DNA of 34,726 bases, taken from positions 1-34,726 of the forward strand of contig SLHT01000067.1 in the NCBI GenBank assembly GCA_007136055.1, given 5' to 3'. Positions within the stretch are counted from its first letter, which is position 1. Each line of letters opens with the position of its first letter. The DNA is from Syntrophomonadaceae bacterium. GTDB taxonomy: Bacteria > Bacillota > Dethiobacteria > DTU022. Below are positions 26,312-34,726 of the stretch, piece by piece. The notes under the pieces were generated by a model. It searched no databases. It worked only from the letters and a program-made list of their open reading frames with translations, and was not told where the DNA came from. Both the position numbers and the translations under genes were made by a program.

Positions 26312-27607
26312 ATGCCGGTAGAAGTGGAAACGGAAAAGAAACAAGATAATACACTGGTGGCAACGCTTGCTATGGTTAAGCAGGCGATTGATCTCGCAGA
26401 ATTATCCCCAGAGGTTTACGAGCACTTAAAAACACCGATGCGTTTTGTTGAAGTAGCTATCCCGGTGGAAATGGAAGATGGCAGCACCAAAGTATTTACC
26501 GGCTACCGCTGTCAGCATAATAATGTATTCGGTCCATATAAAGGCGGGTTGCGGTATCACCCGGATGTTACAACTGATAGTATCAAGGCTCTGTCGATTT
26601 GGATGACCTTGAAGTGTTCCCTGGTGGGAGTGCCTTTCGGCGGAGCAAAAGGAGCAATTGTTTGTGATTCGCAGCAGCTGACCGTTAAAGAGCGGGAAAG
26701 AATGACCCGCAGCTATGTCCGTGCCTTAGGTTCCATCCTCGGGCCTGAAACAGATATACCTGCGCCTGATGTTTTTACAGACGCCCAGACAATGGCCTGG
26801 ATTGCAGATGAATATAGCAGCAACATGCGAGAACCTTCTTTTGGCGTGGTTACCGGAAAGCCCCTGGCTGTAGGAGGTTGTGTTGGCAGGAATGAAGCAA
26901 CCGGTAGGGGTGTGTATTTTGTGGCCAGGGAAGCAGCGAAGGCGTTTAATATTCCCTTTGAACATGCCCGCATTGCCATTCAGGGGTTTGGTAACGTGGG
27001 GAGTAATGCCGCTAAATTATTTGCAGATTCAGGCTGCCCTGTCATTGCTGTAAGTGATGTCAGTGGCGGCATTTGTAATGACGAAGGTCTTGATATTTAT
27101 AAACTTATCGAGCATGTTGAAAAAACCGGTTATGTCAAGGGGTTTCCGAATGCCCAGGATATAAACAACCAGGAATTGATTGCTTCTGATTGCGATATAC
27201 TTGTTCCCGCTGCTCTTGAAAACCAAATAACCGAAAACAATGCAGATAGCATTAAGGCAAAAATTGTTGTAGAAGGAGCGAACGGCCCAACAACACCCGA
27301 GGCGGACAGGATTCTAAGAGAAAAAAAAGTATTGGTCGTACCCGATATCCTTGCCAACAGTGGTGGGGTTACGGTATCCTATTTTGAATGGGTCCAGAAT
27401 AACTATGGTTTCCGCTGGGATCTGGCTACGGTTAACAGGCGGTTGGAAGAAAAAATGGCCGAAGCTTTTAAAATGGTTTATCATTATTATTGTGAAAAAT
27501 GTGTTGATTCTGACATGAGAACCGGAGCGTATATGTACTCTATTAAGAGGCTGGCTGAGGCAATGCATTACCGGGGTTGGTTAAATGATAAAAATGGCAA
27601 GTATTAA
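26312..27607 (+). CDS. gdhA: Glutamate dehydrogenase
   Basis: This enzyme interconverts glutamate and 2-oxoglutarate plus ammonia. The 431-residue protein has the substrate residues K77 (PYKGGLRYHP), K101 and the catalytic K113 (GGAKGAIV) and D153 (IPAPDVFTD), and the Rossmann motif GFGNVG (225-230) followed by D249 in VSDVSGG, whose acidic residue suggests NAD rather than NADP. GAGGAGG lies 7 bases before the ATG at 26312; a TTG just upstream at 26309 is in frame but less likely. The 2-oxoglutarate:ferredoxin oxidoreductase genes follow after 117 bp with no terminator between, which points to catabolic use of glutamate. Confidence 0.96.
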   Translation: MPVEVETEKKQDNTLVATLAMVKQAIDLAELSPEVYEHLKTPMRFVEVAIPVEMEDGSTKVFTGYRCQHNNVFGPYKGGLRYHPDVTTDSIKALSIWMTLKCSLVGVPFGGAKGAIVCDSQQLTVKERERMTRSYVRALGSILGPETDIPAPDVFTDAQTMAWIADEYSSNMREPSFGVVTGKPLAVGGCVGRNEATGRGVYFVAREAAKAFNIPFEHARIAIQGFGNVGSNAAKLFADSGCPVIAVSDVSGGICNDEGLDIYKLIEHVEKTGYVKGFPNAQDINNQELIASDCDILVPAALENQITENNADSIKAKIVVEGANGPTTPEADRILREKKVLVVPDILANSGGVTVSYFEWVQNNYGFRWDLATVNRRLEEKMAEAFKMVYHYYCEKCVDSDMRTGAYMYSIKRLAEAMHYRGWLNDKNGKY

Positions 27608-27724
27608 AAAAAATCGAAATTGTTCGTGTGATCTAAGGTTTTGTTTTGCCAATTACGGCCGGTTGAAACTTGTAAATTTAAATTAGCGGTTAAATTGATT
27701 CCTAACAAGGAGGAGATATTTACT

Positions 27725-27982
27725 TTGGCTCAGGCTAAAAAAAAGAGCATAAATGCCGATTTAGTCATTAACCGGACATGGTGCAAGGGCTGCGGTATAT
27801 GTATAGCTTTCTGTCCAAAGGAAGCTCTTTTTATGGATCATTCCGGAAAAGCGGAGAAAGATATGGAAAAATGCACCACCTGCGGCGTTTGCGAAACATT
27901 CTGCCCTGATTTTGCAATTGCGCTGGTGAATAGGAGGCTTTCAATAAATGCCGGAGACAAAACCGGTCCTGATGCAGGGTAA
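27725..27982 (+). CDS. korD: 2-oxoglutarate:ferredoxin oxidoreductase, ferredoxin (delta) subunit
   Basis: The 85-residue protein is a two-cluster ferredoxin: C20, C23, C26, C30 in WCKGCGICIAFCP and a second set in KCTTCGVCETFCP. It would pass electrons from the thiamine site to external ferredoxin. The TTG at 27725 is chosen because AAGGAGGAG lies nine bases before it; an earlier in-frame ATG at 27641 has no ribosome site. Its last 35 bp overlap korA, the usual arrangement, and the order delta, alpha, beta, gamma is that of Kor clusters. Confidence 0.93.
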   Translation: MAQAKKKSINADLVINRTWCKGCGICIAFCPKEALFMDHSGKAEKDMEKCTTCGVCETFCPDFAIALVNRRLSINAGDKTGPDAG

Positions 27983-29072
27983 TGAAGCCTGTGCTGTGGG
28001 GGCAATTGCTGCCGGGGTTCGTTTTTATGCCGGTTATCCGATTACTCCTTCCACAGAGGTTGCTGAGCAAATGGCAGCCAAATTGCCTGAAATCGGCGGT
28101 GTTTTTATCCAGATGGAAGATGAAATAGCCAGTATGGCTGCCGTAATCGGTGCATCCATCGGTGGGATGCGAACCCTGACTGCTACAAGCGGGCCAGGTT
28201 TTTCTTTGAAGCAGGAAAATTTAGGTTATGCGATTATGGCAGAGATACCCTGTGTAGTCGTTAATGTTCAGCGTATGGGGCCCAGTACCGGTGTTCCTAC
28301 TGCTCCTGCCCAGGGAGATGTTATGCAGGCTCGCTGGGGTACTCATGGCGATCACCCGATTATTGTCTTTACACCCGCTTCTGTTTACGAGTCGTATTAC
28401 CTGACCATAGCTGCTGTAAACTTAAGCCAGAAACTGAGGCAGCCGGTTATAGTTCTGCTTGACGAAGTAATCGGTCACATGCGGGAAAAGGTAACTATTC
28501 CAGAAGGTAAGCTGATGGTTGAAAAATCTAGCGACAAGGTGCCTTCCGATTGGAAACCTTACGATGAGAAGGGTCTTACCCCTCTTGTTCCGTTTGGGTT
28601 TGGCCACTACTACCATGTAACCGGACTGTTTCACGATCAATATGGTTTTCCCACCGGTGATCCCCCCCAGGTAGAACGTGCCCTCGACCGCCTTCATGAG
28701 AAATTGGAAAAATACCGGGACGAGATTGTCCTTACCAATTATATCGGGCATAAAGAACCCAGGGTAGCCATTGTAACTTACGGCTGTACAGTTCGTTCTG
28801 CGCGATCAGTGGTAAAAAAAGCTTACTGGCAGAATAGACTGCCGGTTGGATTGTTAAGCCTGCAAACTGTCTGGCCTTTTCCGGCCAAAGAAATTGAAGC
28901 GCTGGCCAAGCAGGCTGATGTAATCATCGTGCCAGAAATGAACAGGGGTCAGCTTGTCGGCGAAGTCGAACGATATGCCTGTGGCGAGGCTAAAGTTGTT
29001 CCCCTGAACCGTTATGACGGGGAAATGATCAACCCTGATCAAATATCTGAAGAAGTCGGGAGGTGGCTGTAA
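27948..29072 (+). CDS. korA: 2-oxoglutarate:ferredoxin oxidoreductase, alpha subunit
   Basis: The alpha subunit binds thiamine diphosphate's partner region and helps form the active site that decarboxylates 2-oxoglutarate to succinyl-CoA. The 374-residue length fits KorA. Recognisable motifs are FYAGYPITPSTEVAE, TATSGPGFSLKQE, NVQRMGPSTGVPT, and HVTGLFHDQYGFPTG in the middle. AGGAGG precedes the ATG. It overlaps korD by 35 bp and the korB start by one base (TAATG), so all subunits are translated together. The size and these segments favour 2-oxoglutarate over 2-oxoisovalerate, though subunit class does not fix the substrate fully. Confidence 0.93.
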   Translation: MPETKPVLMQGNEACAVGAIAAGVRFYAGYPITPSTEVAEQMAAKLPEIGGVFIQMEDEIASMAAVIGASIGGMRTLTATSGPGFSLKQENLGYAIMAEIPCVVVNVQRMGPSTGVPTAPAQGDVMQARWGTHGDHPIIVFTPASVYESYYLTIAAVNLSQKLRQPVIVLLDEVIGHMREKVTIPEGKLMVEKSSDKVPSDWKPYDEKGLTPLVPFGFGHYYHVTGLFHDQYGFPTGDPPQVERALDRLHEKLEKYRDEIVLTNYIGHKEPRVAIVTYGCTVRSARSVVKKAYWQNRLPVGLLSLQTVWPFPAKEIEALAKQADVIIVPEMNRGQLVGEVERYACGEAKVVPLNRYDGEMINPDQISEEVGRWL

Positions 29073-29884
29073 TGGAACAGTTGACCCAGGATTTTTTAAG
29101 AACCAAAAAACTGCCGCATATCTGGTGTCCGGGATGCGGAAACGGTATTGTTACCGCGGCCCTGGTCAGGGCTATTGAACGGACCGGCTATGATCAGAAA
29201 GATGTGGTTATTGTTTCCGGTATCGGCTGTTCTTCACGAGCCGCAGGTTACCTGAACTTTAACACCTTGCATACAACACACGGGCGGGCTCTGGCTTTTG
29301 CAACCGGTTTGAAAATGGCCAGGCCCGAACTTAAGCTATTTGTAATTATGGGTGATGGTGACTGCAGCGCTATCGGCGGCAATCACTTCATACACTCAGC
29401 CCGCAGGAATATTGACTTAAATGCAATAATAGTCAATAATCATATTTATGGGATGACCGGAGGCCAGCATTCACCCCTGACACCTACTGGTAAAAAAGCG
29501 ACTACAGCGCCCCGCGGCACCCTGGAAAGACCTTTTGACCTTTTGGAACTGGCCAGAGGCGCAGGAGCTACTTTTGGGGCCAAAGGTAATGCAGCGCAAC
29601 CGCGACAGCTTGAGCAGTTAATTATCAGGGCCGCAAATCATAAGGGTTTTTCTGTAATTGAAGCACTTTCTCCATGTCCGATTGCCTACGGTAGGCGAAA
29701 TAAATTAGGGGGTGCAGTCGATATGCTGCGGGATATGAAAGAAAAAAGCATATCGGTTGAACGCGCAGCTAATATGGACGAAGAGGAGCTGGAGGATAGA
29801 ACCATAAACGGGGTGCTGTACTCTATTGATGCTCCTGAGTTTGCCGAAGCATATTACCATTCAATCGGTAAGGATATCGGCTAA
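29072..29884 (+). CDS. korB: 2-oxoglutarate:ferredoxin oxidoreductase, beta (TPP) subunit
   Basis: The 270-residue protein binds thiamine diphosphate: the motif GDGD at 94-97 runs on to NN at 122-123, the classic TPP loop. The N-terminus carries WCPGCGNG and the stretch VSGIGCSSR, matching KorB. The start ATG at 29072 overlaps the korA stop (TAATG) with GGGAGG eight bases before it; an upstream in-frame GTG at 29063 is less likely. Together with KorA it forms the catalytic core. Confidence 0.94.
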   Translation: MEQLTQDFLRTKKLPHIWCPGCGNGIVTAALVRAIERTGYDQKDVVIVSGIGCSSRAAGYLNFNTLHTTHGRALAFATGLKMARPELKLFVIMGDGDCSAIGGNHFIHSARRNIDLNAIIVNNHIYGMTGGQHSPLTPTGKKATTAPRGTLERPFDLLELARGAGATFGAKGNAAQPRQLEQLIIRAANHKGFSVIEALSPCPIAYGRRNKLGGAVDMLRDMKEKSISVERAANMDEEELEDRTINGVLYSIDAPEFAEAYYHSIGKDIG

Positions 29885-29901
29885 TAAGCGGAGGGATTCC
29901 T

Positions 29902-30480
29902 TTGGGAAACAGGCAGGAAATACTATTGACCGGTGCCGGGGGACAGGGTTTAATTCTCGCCTCAATCGTAATGGCAGCAGCAGCTGTTAATGACAACAAA
30001 AACGTGGTTCAGACTCAATCATACGGTCCTGAAGCAAGGGGTGGGGCCAGTATGGCCGGAGTTATTATTGATGTGGATACAATTGAATACCCTAAAGTTA
30101 CCAAACCTACTGTCCTGCTCTGTATGAACCAGACTTCTTTTAATAAATATCTTCCTAAGGTTGAGCCCGCCTGCATTATCATTGCTGATTCTACTTATGT
30201 CAGCGGTTCTTACAGTAAAGATTACAAGGTGCTGTCATTCCCCATCACCCGTTCTGCCAAAGAAGGTTTAGGACGGGAAGTTGTTGCCAACATGTTGGCC
30301 CTGGGCGTAATCAATGCAGCAAGCGGATTAATAAACAGGGAAATCTTCAGGGCAAGCATATTTGAGATGGCGCCCAAAGGGAGCGGAGAGCTAAATCAAC
30401 AGGCTTTTGATTTAGGCTATCGCCTTTATGAAAAGGGTTCGGGGCAGAATATCGGGGCATCCTCCCAAACACCCCAATAA
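29902..30480 (+). CDS. korC: 2-oxoglutarate:ferredoxin oxidoreductase, gamma subunit
   Basis: The 192-residue protein is the gamma subunit, with TGAGGQGLILASIVMA at the start and the segment QSYGPEARGGASMAGV, typical of KorC/PorC. The start is TTG, preceded by GGAGGG, 17 bp after korB. It completes the four-subunit enzyme. The 325 bp that follow hold only a weak hairpin and the valS promoter. Confidence 0.93.
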   Translation: MGNRQEILLTGAGGQGLILASIVMAAAAVNDNKNVVQTQSYGPEARGGASMAGVIIDVDTIEYPKVTKPTVLLCMNQTSFNKYLPKVEPACIIIADSTYVSGSYSKDYKVLSFPITRSAKEGLGREVVANMLALGVINAASGLINREIFRASIFEMAPKGSGELNQQAFDLGYRLYEKGSGQNIGASSQTPQ

Positions 30481-30546
30481 AAGCTTATCCTTGCAGTTTT
30501 AATATTTATAACTGTTTCTGGTTTAAGTATAATTTTTATACGTTAA

Positions 30547-30576
30547 AAATGGCCTGCCGGTAAACGGGGGTCATTT
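30547..30576 (+). terminator. Possible terminator of the kor operon
   Basis: AAATGGCC (30547-30554) pairs with GGTCATTT (30569-30576), eight pairs with one G:U, enclosing a small CCG/CGG stem. The tail ATCTTAAT is poor in T, so the call is tentative. It lies 66 bp after korC. Confidence 0.35.
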
Positions 30577-30669
30577 ATCTTAATCGGTCTTATTAACTAC
30601 CGTTTGAAAAAGATGGAGGAGCGATTTTAATACTTTTTCCAGGCAGTAATTTCATATTGTATTTCTGCC

Positions 30670-30698
30670 TTGTATTTGAAAGGACGGAGCAGTATAAT
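30670..30698 (+). promoter_or_regulatory. Candidate valS promoter
   Basis: TTGTAT (30670-30675) and a perfect TATAAT (30693-30698) are 17 bp apart. The leader of valS would be about 100 nt. Confidence 0.5.
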
Positions 30699-30805
30699 TA
30701 TTTAGTGTGAGTACAGGAAGATTGGGCTACTTTTCTATAATTGATTTATATTCTGAAACCTGCTTCTTATCTTCTGATTCCTATCGTTTATAATGAGGTG
30801 ACTAG

Positions 30806-33499
30806 ATGTCTGAAACAATGCTGCCCCCTGTATATGACCCAGCCGCAGTCGAAATAGAACGATACCAATTTTGGCTTGATGGTAAGTATTTCAGAGCTGC
30901 CCGCGACACCGAACTTACTCCTTATACCATTGTTATACCCCCGCCCAATGTAACAGGTTCTCTGCACATGGGTCATGCGCTCAACAATACTATCCAGGAT
31001 ATACTGATTCGTTGGAAACGTATGCAGGGTTTTGATACTCTCTGGCTTCCCGGCTGTGACCATGCCGGTATAGCTACTCAGAATGTAGTTGAAAAACACC
31101 TTGCTGAAGAAGGCGTGAACAGCAGCGAGCTGGGTCGCGAAGCTTTTCTGGAAAAAGTCTGGCAGTGGAAAGATACTTACCATGCCCGCATTACAAAACA
31201 ACTCTATCGTTTAGGGGTTTCCTGCGATTGGTCACGTGAGCGTTTTACTATGGATGAAGGTTGTTCAAAAGCTGTGCGCAGGGTTTTTGTCGATCTCTAC
31301 AGGCGGGGGTTAATATACCGGGGCGATTACATGATCAACTGGTGTCCCCGCTGCCATACAGCACTTTCGGATATCGAGGTTGAGCACGAAGAGGAGGCTT
31401 CGACAATTACCCACATCCGCTATCCGCTTTCGGACGGTTCAGGTTCAATAACCGTGGCTACGACCCGACCGGAAACAATGCTGGGAGATAGTGGCGTGGC
31501 TGTCCATCCCGAAGACAGGCGCTATAAAGAGCTTCAGGGAAAGAAAGTAGTTTTGCCTCTTTTGAACAGGGAAATTCCTATCGTGGCTGATGACTATGTC
31601 GACCCTGAATTCGGCAGCGGAGCGGTGAAGGTTACTCCCGGTCACGATTCCAACGACTTTGCGATCGGACAGCGCCACAGTCTCGAAGTTATTAAGGCTA
31701 TTAATGAAGATGCAAAAATGACTGAAGCGACCGGCCCCTACAAGGGTATGGATCGCTACGAGTGCCGTAAAAAGGTAGTTGAAGACCTTCAGTCGCTGGG
31801 ATTGATTGAGAAAACAGAAGATCATGATCATTCACTTGGCCGCTGCCAGCGCTGCGGTGTTGTTGTTGAACCGTTAATATCAAGGCAGTGGTTTGTGAAG
31901 ATGAAACCTCTGGCCGAGCCGGCCCTAAAAGCGGTTAAAGATGAGCAAACCCGGTTTGTACCGCCCCGCTTTACCCGTGTTTACCAGAGCTGGTTGGAAA
32001 ACATCAGGGATTGGTGCATATCACGCCAGATCTGGTGGGGGCACCGTATACCAGCCTGGTATTGCGCTTGCGGAGAGCTTATCGTTGACTACGAAGAACC
32101 GGAATATTGTCCCTCATGCGGCAGTAGCAAGTTGGAACAGGACACCGATGTTTTAGACACATGGTTTAGTTCCGCGTTGTGGCCTTTTTCCACGCTGGGC
32201 TGGCCTGAGGATACCCCTGATTTGGATCATTTCTACCCTACTTCTGTTTTGGTTACCGCTTACGATATTATCTATTTCTGGGTTGCCCGGATGATGTTTA
32301 TGGGCCTTGAATTCATGAAAGGGGTTCCTTTTCACACGGTTTATATAACAGGTTTAGTTCGTGATGCACTGGGCCGCAAGATGAGCAAATCTCTGGGTAA
32401 CGGGATCGATCCCCTGGAAGTTATCGAGAACTACGGAGCCGATACGCTGCGTTTTACGCTGGTTACCGGCCAGGCTCCCGGTAACGACCAGCGTTTTAGA
32501 CAGGAGGGAGTTGAAGCAGGACGTAACTTTGCAAACAAGATTTGGAATGCCTCGCGGTTTGTACTCATGAATTTAACAGATGAAGGCGAAAGCGAACCGA
32601 TTTTCACACCTTTTGATCCCGGCAACCTTCCTGAAAGTTTAAACCGTCCCGATCGATGGATCCTGCATCGTTACAATGAGACTCTGCAGAAAGCGACTAC
32701 CCTGCTCGAAAAGTATGAACTTGGTGAAGCAGCCCGCCTCATCTACGAATTTCTCTGGAACGATTTCTGCGACTGGTATGTTGAATTGAGCAAGTATTAC
32801 CTATATATGAAAGAAAGCAGTGCGCAGGCTGATGCAGACCGTAAACGCACACGCAGCCTGCTTGTTTATCTATTGGACGGGGTAATGCGCCTGCTGCATC
32901 CTTTTATGCCTTTTATTTCCGAGGAAATATGGCAGCAGCTTCCGTACCGTAAAGAGGAAGCCCTGGTTGTGGCTGCCTGGCCGCAGGTTGATAATAATTT
33001 AACATTTACTGAAGAGGCTTCTGATATGGCCATGTTCCAGGAAGTTGCCAGAGCAATAAGGAACCTGCGCAGCCAGGTTCAACTGCCCCCTGGCAATAAA
33101 ACTGAAGTTTTTGTCAGGGCTGCGGGGAAAATTGCCGTCTGTCTTGACGAAGAGCGCCATCATTTAAGCAAACTTGCTTTTGCCGAACCCCTGACTATCA
33201 AGCCGGAAGTTGAAAAACCAAAGCAAGCCCTGACCGCCATTATTGGTGAAGGGGTTGAAGTATACCTGCCCCTGGAAGGCGTAATTGATCTCGAGGCAGA
33301 GAGGGTTCGCCTTGAAAAAGAGCTTGATCAGTTGCAAACTGAAATAAAGAAAACCGAGGGTAAGCTAAACAACAGTGGTTTTATGGAAAAAGCGCCTGCC
33401 GGGGTGATTGCCAAAGAAAAAGCCCGCCGTGATGACCAGGATACCAGGCTGATAAAATTAAAGCAGGTACTGCAGGAGCTTAAACATACAGATGGATAA
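30806..33499 (+). CDS. valS: Valine--tRNA ligase
   Basis: ValS charges tRNA-Val and edits misactivated threonine. The 897 residues show the class I signature PPPNVTGSLHMGH at 45-57 (HIGH motif), the editing domain in the 200-330 region (TTRPETMLGD), a zinc-like knuckle CACGEL and CPSCGSS, KMSKS at 525-529, the anticodon-binding helical domain, and the C-terminal coiled coil rich in Glu/Lys. GAGGTGAC precedes the ATG. The stop codon overlaps the folC start by eight bases, so the pair valS-folC, frequent in Firmicutes, is cotranscribed. Confidence 0.98.
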   Translation: MSETMLPPVYDPAAVEIERYQFWLDGKYFRAARDTELTPYTIVIPPPNVTGSLHMGHALNNTIQDILIRWKRMQGFDTLWLPGCDHAGIATQNVVEKHLAEEGVNSSELGREAFLEKVWQWKDTYHARITKQLYRLGVSCDWSRERFTMDEGCSKAVRRVFVDLYRRGLIYRGDYMINWCPRCHTALSDIEVEHEEEASTITHIRYPLSDGSGSITVATTRPETMLGDSGVAVHPEDRRYKELQGKKVVLPLLNREIPIVADDYVDPEFGSGAVKVTPGHDSNDFAIGQRHSLEVIKAINEDAKMTEATGPYKGMDRYECRKKVVEDLQSLGLIEKTEDHDHSLGRCQRCGVVVEPLISRQWFVKMKPLAEPALKAVKDEQTRFVPPRFTRVYQSWLENIRDWCISRQIWWGHRIPAWYCACGELIVDYEEPEYCPSCGSSKLEQDTDVLDTWFSSALWPFSTLGWPEDTPDLDHFYPTSVLVTAYDIIYFWVARMMFMGLEFMKGVPFHTVYITGLVRDALGRKMSKSLGNGIDPLEVIENYGADTLRFTLVTGQAPGNDQRFRQEGVEAGRNFANKIWNASRFVLMNLTDEGESEPIFTPFDPGNLPESLNRPDRWILHRYNETLQKATTLLEKYELGEAARLIYEFLWNDFCDWYVELSKYYLYMKESSAQADADRKRTRSLLVYLLDGVMRLLHPFMPFISEEIWQQLPYRKEEALVVAAWPQVDNNLTFTEEASDMAMFQEVARAIRNLRSQVQLPPGNKTEVFVRAAGKIAVCLDEERHHLSKLAFAEPLTIKPEVEKPKQALTAIIGEGVEVYLPLEGVIDLEAERVRLEKELDQLQTEIKKTEGKLNNSGFMEKAPAGVIAKEKARRDDQDTRLIKLKQVLQELKHTDG

Positions 33500-34726
33500 T
33501 CAAGAAAAGCGCTACCTTGAAGCTCTTCAATGGATCCATGGATTGGGCCGTTTTGGAATTAAACCCGGGCTTGAACGAATAACTGCCTTGCTCGAAGTGC
33601 TTGGTAATCCTCAACAAATGGTGACTTTTGTTCACATTGCCGGGACCAACGGCAAGGGTTCCACGGCAGTTATGCTTGCCTCCATGCTGCAGTCTGCAGG
33701 TTATAAGATTGGTCTTTACACCTCACCGTTTCTGCTTTCCTTTACTAATCGGATGGCAGTAAACGGAACCGATATAGATCAGGAAGAGTTAATCGAATTG
33801 GTTGATCTGATCTGTCCCCTGGTTGATAAGATCAGCAGCGATTCGAAGCTGGGGGCCATGACTGAATTTGAAGTGGTAACCGCCCTGGCGCTTACCTATT
33901 TTGCCCGTCGGAAAGTGGACCTGGTTGTATTGGAAGTCGGGTTGGGCGGCAGGCTTGATGCTACCAATGTTGTTTCACCTCTTTTAAGCATTATTACAAA
34001 TGTAAGCCTGGAACATACCGATGTCCTCGGCGATACAGTTGAAGAAATAACCGAAGAAAAAGCAGGGATTATAAAGCGAGGGAGGCCGCTTATAACTGCA
34101 GCCGAAGATCCGGTCGTTCTTTCCGGTTTAAAAGAGCGCTGTCTGCAGTTAGGCGCTTCTTTTAAGCGGGTTTACTCTCCTCGTGACGGGAAACCGTGCA
34201 GTCCTTCTGAAAAGCCATGTGCCGCCCTGCAGGAAATAACCCCTGAAGGACAGCTGTTTTCGTACCACGGCTATAACCTGCAGCTTGACGATCTTTTTAT
34301 TCCCCTGCGTGGTTCTTACCAGGTTGCCAACGCTTTAACTGCTCTCGCCGCTGTAGAAATGTTGAAAAAAGAGGGGTTTCTGGTTGATGAAAAGGCTTTA
34401 CGCAGCGGGCTTGCCGCAACCGTCTGGCCCGGCAGACTGGAACTCTTGAGCAAAGAACCGCTTTTGATCATCGATGGTGCTCACAATCCCGGGGCCATTG
34501 AAAAACTTTCCGAGGCCCTGCCCTGTTACTTTAATTATCAGCGGTTGATTTTAGTTATTGGTATGCTCGCCGATAAAGACACGGCAGCAATGCTCGAACA
34601 CATTCTGCCCCTGGCTGACAGCGTAGTATTTACCAGGCCGGTTTTACCCAGGGCGGCAGATCCCGCAGATATTGCCGCTTTTGCAAAAGAACACTTCAAC
34701 TTGCAAAAAGAGCATTACGTCATAGC
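33492..34726 (+). CDS. folC: Folylpolyglutamate synthase / dihydrofolate synthase, 3' end cut by the window
   Basis: FolC adds glutamate to folates (and in many bacteria to dihydropteroate). The frame starts ATG at 33492, overlapping valS by eight bases, and is open to the window end (411 codons seen), so the C-terminus is missing. Signatures of the Mur-ligase-like FolC fold are RFGIKPGLERI near the start, the ATP loop HIAGTNGKGSTA, the Met/Phe segment YTSPFLLSFTNRM, EVGLGGRLDATN, and later GAHNPGA. It is expected to be cytoplasmic. Confidence 0.95.
   Translation, partial: MDNQEKRYLEALQWIHGLGRFGIKPGLERITALLEVLGNPQQMVTFVHIAGTNGKGSTAVMLASMLQSAGYKIGLYTSPFLLSFTNRMAVNGTDIDQEELIELVDLICPLVDKISSDSKLGAMTEFEVVTALALTYFARRKVDLVVLEVGLGGRLDATNVVSPLLSIITNVSLEHTDVLGDTVEEITEEKAGIIKRGRPLITAAEDPVVLSGLKERCLQLGASFKRVYSPRDGKPCSPSEKPCAALQEITPEGQLFSYHGYNLQLDDLFIPLRGSYQVANALTALAAVEMLKKEGFLVDEKALRSGLAATVWPGRLELLSKEPLLIIDGAHNPGAIEKLSEALPCYFNYQRLILVIGMLADKDTAAMLEHILPLADSVVFTRPVLPRAADPADIAAFAKEHFNLQKEHYVI

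Larger units (their letters stand above)
30481..30805. other. 325-bp gap between korC and valS
   Basis: No protein gene is supported. The gap has a hairpin at 30547-30576, a promoter for valS at 30670-30698, and otherwise AT-rich sequence. I looked for a T-box leader, common before valS in Firmicutes, and saw neither the conserved T-box core nor the terminator/antiterminator pair. Confidence 0.6.

Noticed and set aside
30481..30805. T-box riboswitch before valS
   Set aside because: The conserved T-box core and antiterminator were looked for and not seen.
1..34726. CRISPR arrays, insertion sequences, prophage or att sites
   Set aside because: No regularly spaced repeats, transposase, integrase or phage genes were found; the window looks like stable core chromosome.

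Overview
The window reads as chromosomal DNA of an anaerobic, Gram-positive-type bacterium (Bacillota, Clostridia-like, possibly a fermentative or syntrophic fatty-acid or amino-acid user). The reasons are the tig-clpP-clpX-lon-engB order, strong GGAGG ribosome sites with many TTG and GTG starts, a Bacillus-type FadR with its operator, ferredoxin-linked 2-oxoacid oxidation, and genes for nickel-pincer (Lar) and 2-hydroxyacyl-CoA dehydratase-activase chemistry. I name no species. There is no insertion sequence, phage, CRISPR array or rRNA. Both ends cut genes: a sodium:solute symporter at the left and folC at the right.

Layout. 1-5.4 kb: the 3' end of a symporter, larE, a very acidic lipoprotein (minus), an MBL-fold hydrolase overlapping glpK, and a DUF502 membrane protein (minus). 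5.5-9.4 kb: a doubtful small membrane ORF, tRNA-His and tRNA-Gln (minus) with a clear promoter, a LiaF-like protein, a divergent MurE-type ligase, a one-cluster ferredoxin, then an AT-rich gap with two consensus DnaA boxes and a 26-residue lipoprotein gene. 9.5-15.3 kb (minus): an M24 peptidase, then a fadR-fadN-fadA beta-oxidation unit whose promoter carries a FadR operator. 15.4-22 kb (plus): trigger factor, ClpP, ClpX, Lon and the ribosome-assembly GTPase EngB. 22-24.2 kb: a 2-hydroxyacyl-CoA dehydratase activase followed by a LarA-family racemase. 24.3-26 kb (minus): birA-bioY behind a promoter overlapped by a candidate BirA box. 26.3-30.5 kb (plus): glutamate dehydrogenase and the four-subunit 2-oxoglutarate:ferredoxin oxidoreductase korDABC. 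30.8 kb to the end: valS overlapping folC.

How the genes fit together. Gdh plus KorDABC converts glutamate to 2-oxoglutarate and on to succinyl-CoA with reduced ferredoxin. FadN and FadA perform the hydration, dehydrogenation and thiolysis steps of fatty-acid oxidation under FadR. LarE (left end) and the LarA homologue with intact nickel-pincer residues (23-24 kb) form a split Lar system; LarB and LarC are not in the window. The activase beside the LarA homologue suggests 2-hydroxyacid metabolism, possibly tied to 2-oxoglutarate. BirA and BioY handle biotin.

The most unusual items are the Mur ligase paralogue lacking the DNPR and GKGHE signatures, the activase/LarA pair, the mini-lipoprotein with its unexplained upstream region, and several hairpin terminators with no visible gene in front of them. 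No gene cluster here can be called a wholly new system from sequence alone.
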